Assembly (NCBI GenBank): GCA_963975575.1 | Contig: CAXBHL010000002.1 | Coordinates: 62,001 to 126,000 of the forward strand | Origin: UBA6054 sp963975575 | GTDB lineage: Bacteria; Planctomycetota; Phycisphaerae; Phycisphaerales; UBA1924 | Direction: 5' to 3' | DNA length: 64,000 nucleotides | Shown here: positions 36,030 through 44,255 of the stretch, piece after piece | How the letters are laid out: each line of letters opens with the position of its first letter | Numbering within the stretch: the stretch's first letter is position 1 | Made by a program: the position numbers and the translations under genes | The notes under the pieces: model-generated | The model's input: only the letters and a program-made list of their open reading frames with translations | The model's database searches: none | What the model was told of the DNA's origin: nothing

Positions 36030-36290
36030 TACGATCCGATCCGGTGTGAATCGGCGGAGCCGTGGCGCGGGAAGACACTTGCCAGTCCCGCGTGCTGATC
36101 CGGCCCGCCGATGGATCGATGATGCCCGGCCCGCGTTCGCGGGTCTGGGCATCCGCAGACCGGCCGCGTCTGTTCCGAGCGGCCCCGACAAACCCGTTCT
36201 CTCTCAGAGCACCCCCGCTGTGCAAACGGTGGCGGGGCATGCTCCTCTCTTCAGTCCCGCGCACCGCTCCCCCGGTGCGCGGGATTTTCT
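36030..36290 (+). ncRNA. candidate structured RNA with terminator
   Basis: The gap after aroC holds a run of hairpins: ccgat...atcgg (about 36036-36053), cgcggga...tcccgcg (36066-36092), gatcc...ggatc (36096-36116), a long one at 36121-36153 (gatgccc...gggcatc around cccgc gttc gcggg), cccccgc...gcgggg (about 36211-36237), and a final terminator-like stem at 36255-36284. A TANNNT hexamer (TACGAT) at 36030-36035 could start a ~250-base RNA. No known family signature (6S, tmRNA, RNase P, SRP, riboswitch) was recognised, and no coding frame fits. Confidence 0.4.
36255..36290 (+). terminator. terminator-like hairpin before the zinc-ribbon gene
   Basis: tcccgcgcaccg (36255-36266) pairs with cggtgcgcggga (36273-36284), followed by ttttctt. 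It ends the candidate RNA or acts as an attenuator for the gene at 36320. Confidence 0.75.
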
Positions 36291-36319
36291 TCGCCCGGAC
36301 GGCGCTTGAATGCCCGCGG

Positions 36320-36799
36320 ATGCCCACCGAAACACCCATCCCGGCGTGCCCGGCCTGCGGTTACAACCTGCGCGGTGCGCCCGACGCCCGGTGCCCGGAG
36401 TGCGGGCGGGCGGTGTCACCGGACGAGGCCGAGCGGGCGGGCCTCGCCGCGGGCGAGCGATGGCGATCGCTCCGTGGGGCGACCCGCCTGACGGCCCGGC
36501 TCTGGGGCGCGATGGCGCTGGCCGTGCCCGTGCTCTGGCTGTTCGAGGGCCAGGGGGTGATCGAATGGCTCGCGGTGGGCGTGGTGTCGGTCGCCGGCGT
36601 GCTGGCGGCGGCGACGCAGGGCCGGTGCCTCGCGCGGGCGCAGCGCCGGCGTGACGACGCCGGGCTCGGCCCGGGCCGTCTGGCGTGCCTCACCGCCGAG
36701 ACCCATCTGGCGGTCTCGGCGGTCGTCGTGCTCCCCGTCCTGGGGATGGCGTTCCTGCTGCTCGCCGGCGCGGCGTTGGGCGCGCTGCTGCCGGGCTGA
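36320..36799 (+). CDS. zinc-ribbon membrane protein (N-terminal ribbon)
   Basis: The 159-residue protein begins with CPACGYNLRGAPDARCPECG (C10, C13, C25, C28), a zinc ribbon common at the ends of planctomycete membrane proteins. Three probable membrane segments follow (about 60-77, 80-99 and 128-156). The function is unknown. ATG 36320 starts just before the ribbon; no ribosome site is evident and the frame upstream runs through the terminator. It is convergent with, and directly abuts, the next gene: its stop ends at 36799 and the neighbour's stop begins at 36800. Confidence 0.75.
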   Translation: MPTETPIPACPACGYNLRGAPDARCPECGRAVSPDEAERAGLAAGERWRSLRGATRLTARLWGAMALAVPVLWLFEGQGVIEWLAVGVVSVAGVLAAATQGRCLARAQRRRDDAGLGPGRLACLTAETHLAVSAVVVLPVLGMAFLLLAGAALGALLPG

Positions 36800-37321
36800 T
36801 CAGCGACGTCGCCGACCGGCCACGAACCCGGCGGCGCCCAGCAGGCCGATCGCGCCGGGGGCGGGCACGGTGTCCACGGTGAACAGGATGTAGGCCTGGC
36901 CGACAAAGGTGCCGCCGCCGTCGAACTCGGCACCGAAGCGGCCCGGGCGGATTTCGCCGTTGAAGTCGGTCGAGACGAACGAGGTCGAGAACGAGCCCGT
37001 GCCGGACCAGCCGATGTCCGAGCCGAGGAGACCGATGTGGGTCGATGCTGCGTCGAGCACGGGCACGTCGAAGCCGAGTGAGAAGTTGGCCGCGTCGAGC
37101 GGGGCGGCGACGGAGTAGTTCTCGATGACGAGTTCGGTGAGGATGATGTTGCCCTCGAGCGGGCCGTGGTCGCCGCCGAAATAGCCCCACAGCACCGAGG
37201 TGCCCGCGAAGGCGGGGAAGTCGTAGCGGACGGTCAGGATCTCGGCCCGGGCCTGGCCGGCGCTCAGGGCGGCCAGGCAGGTCAGGGCGACGGGGACGGC
37301 GCGGGTGGCGGTGGGTGACAT
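36800..37321 (-). CDS. exported protein with a VPxPG-type C-terminal sorting tail
   Basis: The 173-residue protein has a signal peptide (about 1-26, ending GQARA), a beta-rich middle (SLGFDVPVLDAAS, GTGSFSTSF) and the tail VPAPGAIGLLGAAGFVAGR followed by Arg residues: a short motif, a hydrophobic helix and a basic end. This is the PEP-CTERM-like arrangement that targets proteins to exosortase or a related sorting enzyme in planctomycetes. The function of the middle is unknown. ATG 37321 has aggag upstream; the longer frame is not supported. Confidence 0.82.
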   Translation of the reverse strand: MSPTATRAVPVALTCLAALSAGQARAEILTVRYDFPAFAGTSVLWGYFGGDHGPLEGNIILTELVIENYSVAAPLDAANFSLGFDVPVLDAASTHIGLLGSDIGWSGTGSFSTSFVSTDFNGEIRPGRFGAEFDGGGTFVGQAYILFTVDTVPAPGAIGLLGAAGFVAGRRRR

Positions 37322-37457
37322 GGGAAACTCCTGTTTGGGTGGGGGGGTGGGTGCTGCGGCGGGTCGGGCCGCGGGACGCATTGTGACAGGCCTGACAGCT
37401 GATTTCAAATCTATTCTGGGCCTTTCGCGGACTTTCTTTCGGAGCAGGCCGCCGGAC

Positions 37458-38054
37458 TCAGGGCATCGGGCCGGGCGTTTGCGCCAGTTGCTCGCGGACC
37501 TGCGGCCATCGGTCGTCGGTGACGGCGTACACCGCCGTGTCCCGCAGGCGGCCGTCGGGCATGACCATCTGCCGGCGGAGGACGCCCTCCGGCACGGCCC
37601 CGAGTTTCTCGATGGCCCGGCGGGAGCGGGCGTTGAGGGCGTCGGTGCGCAGCTCGACCCGGACCGCCCCGAGCGTCTCGAACGCGTGGGTGAGCAGCAG
37701 GCGCTTCATGGCGGTGTTCAGGCCGGTGCCGCGCCGGTCGGCGCGGATCCAGGTGCAGCCGATCTCCAGGCCCCGGTGCTCGGGGCGGATGTTCATGAAA
37801 CTCGTGCTGCCGACCGCCCGGCCGGAGCCCGGGTCGATGACGGCGAACGCGAGTTGGTTCGGCCTCGACCGCATGGATTCGATGTAGCCGCCCACGCCCG
37901 CGCGGTCGAGGGCGGTCGGGCCCGAGGGCATGTACCGGAAAGTCTCCGTGTCCATCGCGTCGAGCAGATCGGCGGCGTGGTGCGGGGCGAGCGGCTCGAG
38001 GCGGACGAGCGCGTTCTCCAGAACCAGCGGGCGCACCTTCATCCCATCGGGCAT
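37458..38054 (-). CDS. GNAT N-acetyltransferase, RimJ/RimL-like
   Basis: The 198-residue protein follows the RimJ/RimL plan: VRLEPLAPHHAADLLDAM at the start, LAFAVIDPGSGRAVGSTSFM, GCTWIRADRRGTGLNTAMK as the acetyl-CoA loop, and VRVELRTDALNARSRRAIEKLGAVPEGVLR. Members acetylate ribosomal protein N-termini or small molecules. ATG 38054 follows TACGCT by 6 bases; a second Met at residue 5 is possible. It is separated from gspE by 28 bases and is not obviously related to it. Confidence 0.9.
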   Translation of the reverse strand: MPDGMKVRPLVLENALVRLEPLAPHHAADLLDAMDTETFRYMPSGPTALDRAGVGGYIESMRSRPNQLAFAVIDPGSGRAVGSTSFMNIRPEHRGLEIGCTWIRADRRGTGLNTAMKRLLLTHAFETLGAVRVELRTDALNARSRRAIEKLGAVPEGVLRRQMVMPDGRLRDTAVYAVTDDRWPQVREQLAQTPGPMP

Positions 38055-38060
38055 GGGCGG

Positions 38061-38066
38061 AGCGTA
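38061..38066 (-). promoter_or_regulatory. -10-like hexamer TACGCT of the RimJ/RimL-like gene
   Basis: Gap of 6 bases (ccgccc) to ATG 38054, in the short space after the gspE stop codon. Confidence 0.5.
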
Positions 38067-38082
38067 TCCCGCTCGGATGGTG

Positions 38083-39789
38083 TCAGTGCAGGACGCGGAA
38101 GACCTCGGCCTCGTCGGTCAGGCCCATGCGGACCTTTTCCATCGCGTCGATCTTCATCGGCTCGAAGCCGCCGTTGACGGCCGCCTCGTAGAGGGTCACG
38201 CCGTCGGCGTGCTCGCCGGTCAGGCGGCGGAGTTCGTCGGTCATGATCATCAGTTCGTGGGCCGCCAGGCGGCCCTTGTAGCCGGTGCCGAAGCAGGTCT
38301 CGCAGACGTCGCCGTCGTGGCGGCCGGTGCCGGCGCAGGTGGTGCAGACCTTGCGGAGCAGGCGTTGGGCCAGCACGCCGAGCAAGGAGCTGGTGACGAG
38401 GTAGGGCTCGACGCCGATGTCGAGCAGGCGGGGGATGGCGCTGGGGGCGTCGTTGGTGTGCAGGGTGGCGAGCACCAAGTGGCCGGTCAGCGAGGCCTGG
38501 ATGGCGAGCTGGGCGGTCTCGGGGTCGCGGATCTCGCCGACGAGGATGACGTCGGGGTCCTGGCGGAGCAGGGCCCGCAGGCCGTTGGCGAAGGTCACGC
38601 CGCGCTTGGGGTTGACCTGCATCTGGCTGATGCCGTCGAGGTGGTACTCGACGGGGTCCTCGATGGTCATGACGTTACGGCTGCCGCGGTCGATGCGCCC
38701 GAGGGCGGCATAGAGCGTGGTGGTCTTGCCCGAGCCGGTGGGGCCGGTGACGAGCAGGATGCCGTTGGGGCGCTCGACGCAGTCCATCAGGCGGGTCTGC
38801 AGGCCCTTGGACATGCCCACGGCGTCGAGGTCGAGCTGGGTCTGACTCTGGTCGAGCAGGCGGAGCACGATGCGCTCGCCGAAGATGGTCGGGATGACCG
38901 AGAGGCGGATATCGATCTTCTTGGTGCCGATGCGGACCGAAGTCTGGCCGTCCTGCGGGCTGTGCCGGTTGGCGATGTCCAGCTCGGTCATGACCTTCAG
39001 ACGGCTGGAGATGGCGCTGGCCAGCGTCTGCGGCGGGCTGAAGGCGTCGACGAGCATGCCGTCCACGCGGAAGCGGATGGCCAGGCGTTCTTCCATCGGG
39101 TGGACGTGGATGTCGGACGCGCCGCGGCGCAGGGCCTCGAACAGGATCATGTTCACGAGACGGATGACGGGCGTCTGGCGGGCCTGGGCGAGCAGGTCGG
39201 TGGTCTTGCCGATGGCACCGGCGGCCTTCTCGATGGCGTTGGCGTCGAGGGGCATGTCCTCGACGATCTCGGTGACCAGGTCGCCGCGCTGCTCGTAGCC
39301 GCGGTTGATCAGGTTGGCCACGCCCGCGCGGGGGCTGAGCACGAGGCGGACGGGGGCGTCGAGCAGGTCCTCGAGCATCGAGTAGACGCTGGGCTGCATG
39401 GGGCGGCTGGTGGCGACGGTGTAGACCCCGTCGTCGACCTCGATCGCGGCCACGGAGGCCTGGCGGGCGGTGTCGGCGGGGACGAGTTCGTAGTAGCGTG
39501 AGGCGGACTCGGTCAGTTTCGGGTCGGCGCGGTACTCGAGCCCGGTGCGGTCGGCCAGCAGCTTGAGGGCGCTGGCCTCGTCGAGGGCGAGGGCCTGGAG
39601 CATCACGTCCCAGGGCTCGTCCTCGGACCCGTCGATGCGGGCGAAGGCCTTGAGCTGGTCGCCCGAGAGGCGCATGGCCCCGAAGACCTCGGCGACGCGG
39701 TCCCACTGTTCGCGCGCCAGCCCGTTGGCCCTGGCGGGCGCGGGTGTCGCTGGCTCGGTGCGCTTGCTCAGGGCGTTGCGGATGGGCAT
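38083..39789 (-). CDS. gspE: type II secretion / type IV pilus assembly ATPase
   Basis: The 568-residue cytosolic ATPase powers pseudopilus assembly. An N-terminal GSPII_E domain (about 30-160) precedes the motor domain, which has Walker A GPTGSGKTTTLYAAL, the Asp box TIEDPVEYHLDGI, Walker B DPDVILVGEIRDPETA and the His box TGHLVLATLHTND. A four-cysteine zinc motif follows (CTTCAGTGRHDG...CETCFGTG). ATG 39789 begins after gspD; no ribosome site is obvious. Only gspD accompanies it here; the inner-membrane parts and pseudopilins must be elsewhere. Confidence 0.95.
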   Translation of the reverse strand: MPIRNALSKRTEPATPAPARANGLAREQWDRVAEVFGAMRLSGDQLKAFARIDGSEDEPWDVMLQALALDEASALKLLADRTGLEYRADPKLTESASRYYELVPADTARQASVAAIEVDDGVYTVATSRPMQPSVYSMLEDLLDAPVRLVLSPRAGVANLINRGYEQRGDLVTEIVEDMPLDANAIEKAAGAIGKTTDLLAQARQTPVIRLVNMILFEALRRGASDIHVHPMEERLAIRFRVDGMLVDAFSPPQTLASAISSRLKVMTELDIANRHSPQDGQTSVRIGTKKIDIRLSVIPTIFGERIVLRLLDQSQTQLDLDAVGMSKGLQTRLMDCVERPNGILLVTGPTGSGKTTTLYAALGRIDRGSRNVMTIEDPVEYHLDGISQMQVNPKRGVTFANGLRALLRQDPDVILVGEIRDPETAQLAIQASLTGHLVLATLHTNDAPSAIPRLLDIGVEPYLVTSSLLGVLAQRLLRKVCTTCAGTGRHDGDVCETCFGTGYKGRLAAHELMIMTDELRRLTGEHADGVTLYEAAVNGGFEPMKIDAMEKVRMGLTDEAEVFRVLH

Positions 39790-39862
39790 GGGGGTGGGTC
39801 GCTCGGGAATGGGTCGCTCGGGGATAGGTCGCGGGACTGGGGCGGTCGGTCGCGGGGCTGGA

Positions 39863-42394
39863 TCAGTCCATGCCGGCCGGCTCGAGTTCGGGGGCGCCCG
39901 ATCGGTTGGTCGGGAGCGTGGAGCGGATGGGCGCGGGCTCGAGCTGCGGGGCGTCGGGGTCGAGCTGCATGGTGGCCTGCGGGCCCTCGGTGAGCAGCTT
40001 GAGGTCGTTGAAGTTGGGGTCGGTCATGATGCGGGGGGTCAGGAAGACGTAGAGCTTGGCCTTGTTGTTGACCTTGTTGGTCTTCTTGAAGAGCTCGCCG
40101 AGCAGGGGGATGTCGCCCAGGAAGGGGACCTTGATGATGGTGTCGCGGATGTCGTCGACCGTCAGGCCGCCCACGACGATGGTGGCGTCGGAGGGGATGG
40201 TGGCCTTGCCGTCGACGCGCCGGGTGTTGCGGGGCGGCGGGTTGCCGTCGATGCCGCTGGCGGCGGTGAAGTTGGAGAGTTCCACGTAGTACTCGAGGCG
40301 GAGGAACCCGCCGTCGGAGATCGAGGGCGTGACGCGGAGCGTGGTGCCCGCCTCGGCGAAACCGCCGAAGGTGGTGGTGTCGGTGGTCTGCCCGACGTTG
40401 GTGGTCGAGAAGGGCTGCTCCTCGATGGAGACGATCTCGGCCTCCTCGTTGTCGTTGACGAGCAGCTGGGGCGAGGAGAGGATGCGGACGTCGGTGTTGG
40501 TCTGGCTGGCGTTGATGATGATGGGCACGTACTCGGACTGGATCACCGCGGCGGTGAGCCCCCCGAGGCCGGTGGCGACGGTCTTGGCGTCTCCGAAGCC
40601 GGCGCCGGTCCCGAAGGAGCTGAGCCCGAAGTCGGTGTTGACGCCGAACTGGCCGGCCTTGAGCTGGGTCTCGAAGGCGAGGGTGTAGTCCTCGTTATCG
40701 GTGATGGAGACGATCATCGCCTGGATGTAGACCTGGGCGCGGCGCCGGTCGAGCCGGTCGATGAGCTTGGCGATCTCGCCCTGCTGCTTGGCCGGGGCCT
40801 TGACGATGACCTGGTTGTTCTCGGGGTCGGCGAGCACGGAGACGATGTCGGGGTCGAAGGCGGCCGAGACGTCGTCGCCGCCCGAGCCGGGGTCGTTGAA
40901 CAGGTTGGCGCGGTTCTGCTGGAAGGTATTGTCCACCCGGCTCACGCCGCGGCTGGTGGGCAGCAGGGGGGCGTCGCCGGTCTGTCGCTGCCCGGTGATC
41001 AGGCCGGTGATCAGGTCGGCGACGGTCTCGGCGTCGGAGTGGTTGAGCACGTACTCGCGGATGACGATGCGCTCGTCCTCGGTGCGGAGTTCCTTCATGA
41101 GGTTGTCGAGCTGCGCCTGCTGCTCGGGGGTGCCGTAGTAGATGATGCTGCCGCGGGTGGCGTCGACGACCATGACGGGCCCGCCCTGCTCGGTGCCGGT
41201 GCCCGTCTGGCCGAGGCCCTGCTGCAGGCCGCGCTGGAGCTGGATGTTCAGGTCGCCGAACGCGCTGGAGGAGGGGTCGGTGACCTCGATCACCTCGCCG
41301 AGCCCGCGGCTCTTGGCCATGTTGGCGATCTGCGTCGCCGACGAGCCGGCGAAGTAGTTCTTCGGCTCGAGGGTGTTGGGGACGTCGATCTGGGCGAGCA
41401 CGCTGCGGACGCGGGCGATCTCGACCTCGGTGCCGCGGAAGATCAGGGCGTTGCCCTGGGGGTCGATGGTCATGCGGTCGGCGAGGTTGGAGAAGGTGCC
41501 GCCGGTGGGGACCGCGCCGCCCTGCTGGGCGGCCTGGAGCTCGCGGATGTTGCGCCCGCTGATCTGGTTGTTGTTGGTCGCCACCGAGGCGGTGCCCGAG
41601 CCGGCGACGAGGCCCACGGCCCGCGAGAGCGCGGCCGGGGCGGCGATGTGGCGCAGCTCGAACCGGATGAACTGCTGCATCGCGTCGATGCGCATCAGCT
41701 CGGCCACCATCGCCTCGACCCGCGCGATGTCGCGCGAGGGGGCGCTGACGATGATCACGCCCAGCTCGTCCACCGGCTGGACGGTGTTCGTCCCGCCCGA
41801 GCCCGTGCCGAGCACCGCGGTCAGCGGCGCGACGAGCTGCGAGGGCTTGATGTTCGGCGTGGGGATGATCCGGACCGAGGACCGCGCCCCGCCCACGCTG
41901 GGGCGCACGTCGGTGATCGGCTGGACGATGTAGAAGCCCGTGTCGCTCTCGCTGGTGACGGTGAAGCCGTACTGCTCGAGCATGGCGTCGAGCAGGTCGA
42001 GCAGCTTGCTCTCGGGCACGGACACGGGGGCGTTGAAGACGATCTCGCCGGTGGGCGAGCCCTTGACGACGATGTTCAGACGCAGGATGTCGCCGACGAA
42101 ATCGATCAGGGTGGTCAGCTGCACGGGCTCGGAGAAGATGCCGAACGACACGGTCGGCTCGGTCTCCGCCGGGTCGGCGGCGGCCGGTGCGGATCGGGGG
42201 CCGCGGGGCGGACGGGCGGGTTGATCGCCCCAGTCCAGGGCCGGTTCGACCTCGGGCTCGTCGACGAGTTCGACGGCCGGGGGCTCGCCGGCGCCCGCGT
42301 CCTGGGCGGTCGCAAGCGCGGTGAGCAGGGCTGCGGCGGCCGCCAGCAGGAGGAGGAACGGACGCGTCGGGTGGATCAGATCGGTCGTGCGCAC
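39863..42394 (-). CDS. gspD: type II secretion system secretin
   Basis: The 843-residue outer-membrane channel protein has a signal peptide (about 1-31), a Pro/Asp-rich linker, several periplasmic N-domains (ILRLNIVVKGSPTGEIVFN; LVAPLTAVLGTGSGGT; REYVLNHSDAETVADLI) and the C-terminal secretin core ending in DDIRDTIIKVPFLGDIPLLG and LYVFLTPRIM. The VPFLGDIPLLG motif marks the secretin beta-barrel. GTG 42394 has gaggagg at a good distance. It shares the operon direction with gspE, 73 bases away; the gap contains a degenerate gggtcgctcgg repeat. Confidence 0.95.
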   Translation of the reverse strand: MRTTDLIHPTRPFLLLLAAAAALLTALATAQDAGAGEPPAVELVDEPEVEPALDWGDQPARPPRGPRSAPAAADPAETEPTVSFGIFSEPVQLTTLIDFVGDILRLNIVVKGSPTGEIVFNAPVSVPESKLLDLLDAMLEQYGFTVTSESDTGFYIVQPITDVRPSVGGARSSVRIIPTPNIKPSQLVAPLTAVLGTGSGGTNTVQPVDELGVIIVSAPSRDIARVEAMVAELMRIDAMQQFIRFELRHIAAPAALSRAVGLVAGSGTASVATNNNQISGRNIRELQAAQQGGAVPTGGTFSNLADRMTIDPQGNALIFRGTEVEIARVRSVLAQIDVPNTLEPKNYFAGSSATQIANMAKSRGLGEVIEVTDPSSSAFGDLNIQLQRGLQQGLGQTGTGTEQGGPVMVVDATRGSIIYYGTPEQQAQLDNLMKELRTEDERIVIREYVLNHSDAETVADLITGLITGQRQTGDAPLLPTSRGVSRVDNTFQQNRANLFNDPGSGGDDVSAAFDPDIVSVLADPENNQVIVKAPAKQQGEIAKLIDRLDRRRAQVYIQAMIVSITDNEDYTLAFETQLKAGQFGVNTDFGLSSFGTGAGFGDAKTVATGLGGLTAAVIQSEYVPIIINASQTNTDVRILSSPQLLVNDNEEAEIVSIEEQPFSTTNVGQTTDTTTFGGFAEAGTTLRVTPSISDGGFLRLEYYVELSNFTAASGIDGNPPPRNTRRVDGKATIPSDATIVVGGLTVDDIRDTIIKVPFLGDIPLLGELFKKTNKVNNKAKLYVFLTPRIMTDPNFNDLKLLTEGPQATMQLDPDAPQLEPAPIRSTLPTNRSGAPELEPAGMD

Positions 42395-42543
42395 AGGACG
42401 CCTCCTCGTTGCCCGCTCCGGCGCGGGCGTACCGTGGTTGAGAGCGTAGCCGGAACGCCCGGTTCGGGCCTGCGAGAACGGGGTTCCGGGCGGTTTTCCG
42501 GGCCCCTGAGCGGGCCCGGGCGGGCCCGTCGGAGGGATCCATT

Positions 42544-43524
42544 GTGCGAGTCGTCAGCCTGGTCCCGTCCGCAACAGAAATCCTCTGCCTGATCGGGGGG
42601 AACGACGCCCTGGTGGGCCGGTCTCATGAGTGCGACTTTCCGCAAGGCCTTGCGGACGTGCCCGTGCTGACCGGCGCCCGCACCACCGCGGACATGGCCC
42701 TGGCGGGGGCTTCGGGCCAGATCGACCGGCAGGTCCGCGAGGCGGTGGGCGCGGGCGAGCCGCTCTACACGCTGGATGCCCAACGCCTGGCCGCCCTGCG
42801 GCCGGATCTGATCATCACGCAGGACCTCTGCTCGGTCTGTTCGATCGACGGCGAGACGGTCCGCGAGGTGGCCGAGCGGATCGAGCCGCGTGCCCGGGTG
42901 CTCAGCCTGAACCCCAAGACGATCGAGGACATCCTCGACGACATCCTGCGGGTGGGCGGGGCGGTCGGGTTGCAGCAGGCGGCGATGCACGCGGTGGTCT
43001 CTCTCCGTGAGCGGGCCGACCGGGCGCTCGAGCATGTCAACCCGTACGTCGACGGGCCGGTGGTGGGGTTCATGGAGTGGACCGATCCCATCTTCGTGGG
43101 CGGCCACTGGAACGTTCAACTGATCGAGCGGGCTTCGGGTCGGCACCCGCTCAACGAGACCGTCGCCAAGCCCGGGTCCGGGGCGGCGGTCGGTCCGCAG
43201 CAGGCCGAACGGGTGGCCGGGCACTCGATTGCGGTCGCTCCGGAAATCTTCGCGGCCGCCCGCCCGGAGCGGCTGGTCATCGCTCCCTGCGGGCTCACGC
43301 TGGATCAGGCCTGGGCCGAGACCGAGAAGCTGGCCGGACACGCGTGGTTCGGAGCCCTGCCGGCGGTGCGTGCGGGGCGGGTGGCGGTGGTGGACGGGAA
43401 CCAGATGTTCAACCGGCCCGGGCCCAGGGTGTGGGAAGCGCTGGAGTTCATGGTGGGCTGGCTCAACGACCGGGAAGAGTTGATCCCCGCGGGGTTCCCG
43501 TGGCGGCGGTGGCCGGGGGCGTGA
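42544..43524 (+). CDS. BtuF-like cobalamin/iron-binding protein without a signal peptide
   Basis: The 326-residue protein belongs to the periplasmic-binding-protein fold of class III (BtuF/FhuD): MRVVSLVPSATEILCLIGG at the start, ALRPDLIITQDLCSVCSI and VNPYVDGPVVGFMEW. These bind cobalamin, haem or siderophores for ABC import. No signal peptide precedes the first strand, so the protein would stay in the cytosol unless the start is wrong. GTG 42544 follows cggaggga. Such signal-less forms occur in several phyla, and some are annotated as cobalamin-binding proteins. A compatible ATPase lies at 47783, but no permease is present. Confidence 0.85.
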   Translation: MRVVSLVPSATEILCLIGGNDALVGRSHECDFPQGLADVPVLTGARTTADMALAGASGQIDRQVREAVGAGEPLYTLDAQRLAALRPDLIITQDLCSVCSIDGETVREVAERIEPRARVLSLNPKTIEDILDDILRVGGAVGLQQAAMHAVVSLRERADRALEHVNPYVDGPVVGFMEWTDPIFVGGHWNVQLIERASGRHPLNETVAKPGSGAAVGPQQAERVAGHSIAVAPEIFAAARPERLVIAPCGLTLDQAWAETEKLAGHAWFGALPAVRAGRVAVVDGNQMFNRPGPRVWEALEFMVGWLNDREELIPAGFPWRRWPGA

Positions 43525-43536
43525 TCCGGTGGCCGG

Positions 43537-44202
43537 TCAGGGCTGGTCGCCCGGATCGATGCGCAGAAACTCGTAGCCGCCTTCGGTGGCCCCCCAGACC
43601 TGCTGGCCGGTCGCGTCGTAGCCGCGATCCCAGGTGAGCATGCGGTCGGACTCGAGGACGATCTGCGAAGTCGCGTAGGCCGCGCCGTTGAGTTCGCTGG
43701 GACAGCCGGTGCCGGCGGTCGAGCCGGTGAAGGACTTGCCTCCGCCGTCCCAGGTCAGGGTGACGGCGCAGCCGACGCGCTCCTGCAGGTCGGCGGGGCT
43801 GAGTTCGGAGAGCGGGCTGCCGGACTCCCACGCGCCGGCGTGGGCGGCGGGGTTCGGGAACTCGAACACGCGCGAGCGGAAGAGGCCGTCGCCGGTGCGT
43901 TCGAGCTTGTAGACCCGCTGGCGGTAGGGCCGGTCGGCCGTGGCGGCCACGGCCTGCTCGACGTACAGCCAGGGGCCGTCGTCACGCCAGGTCCACATCG
44001 GCGTCATGTGCAGTTCGATGTCGTAGTAGGTCGGGTCGCGGGCGGCCTGGTCGGCCGAACTGAACGATCCGGACAGGTACGACCGCAGGGTCAGCAGCCG
44101 GTCCTCGCCCGGGCTGGAATCCACCCGCGGGCCTGGGCCCGCGCACCCGGCCGGGATGATCAGGAGCAGCAGGGCGAGCGTGCATCGTGCGGTCGTGGTC
44201 AT
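43537..44202 (-). CDS. CpcT/CpeT-family lipoprotein
   Basis: The 221-residue protein has a lipobox (IIPAGC, C20) and a domain like the CpcT/CpeT phycobilin lyases: TLRSYLSGSFSSADQAARD, YVEQAVAATADRPYRQRVY, QERVGCAVTLTWDGGGKSF and GATEGGYEFLRID at the end. In cyanobacteria these attach bilin pigments to phycobiliproteins. No pigment genes are nearby and the protein is anchored outside the cytosol, so here it must do something else, perhaps ligand binding. ATG 44202 is supported by the signal peptide. Confidence 0.87.
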   Translation of the reverse strand: MTTTARCTLALLLLIIPAGCAGPGPRVDSSPGEDRLLTLRSYLSGSFSSADQAARDPTYYDIELHMTPMWTWRDDGPWLYVEQAVAATADRPYRQRVYKLERTGDGLFRSRVFEFPNPAAHAGAWESGSPLSELSPADLQERVGCAVTLTWDGGGKSFTGSTAGTGCPSELNGAAYATSQIVLESDRMLTWDRGYDATGQQVWGATEGGYEFLRIDPGDQP

Positions 44203-44255
44203 GGCGTGATCCGTGACGGGGCCGTGCAGGGGGTGGGGGCGTGCGGCGTGGGGGG

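Noticed and set aside
36030..36290. cobalamin, SAM or c-di-GMP riboswitch
   Set aside because: None of the conserved core sequences could be found, so only a generic structured RNA is claimed.
39545..42592. 1015-residue plus-strand open frame
   Set aside because: Antisense shadow of gspD and the end of gspE.
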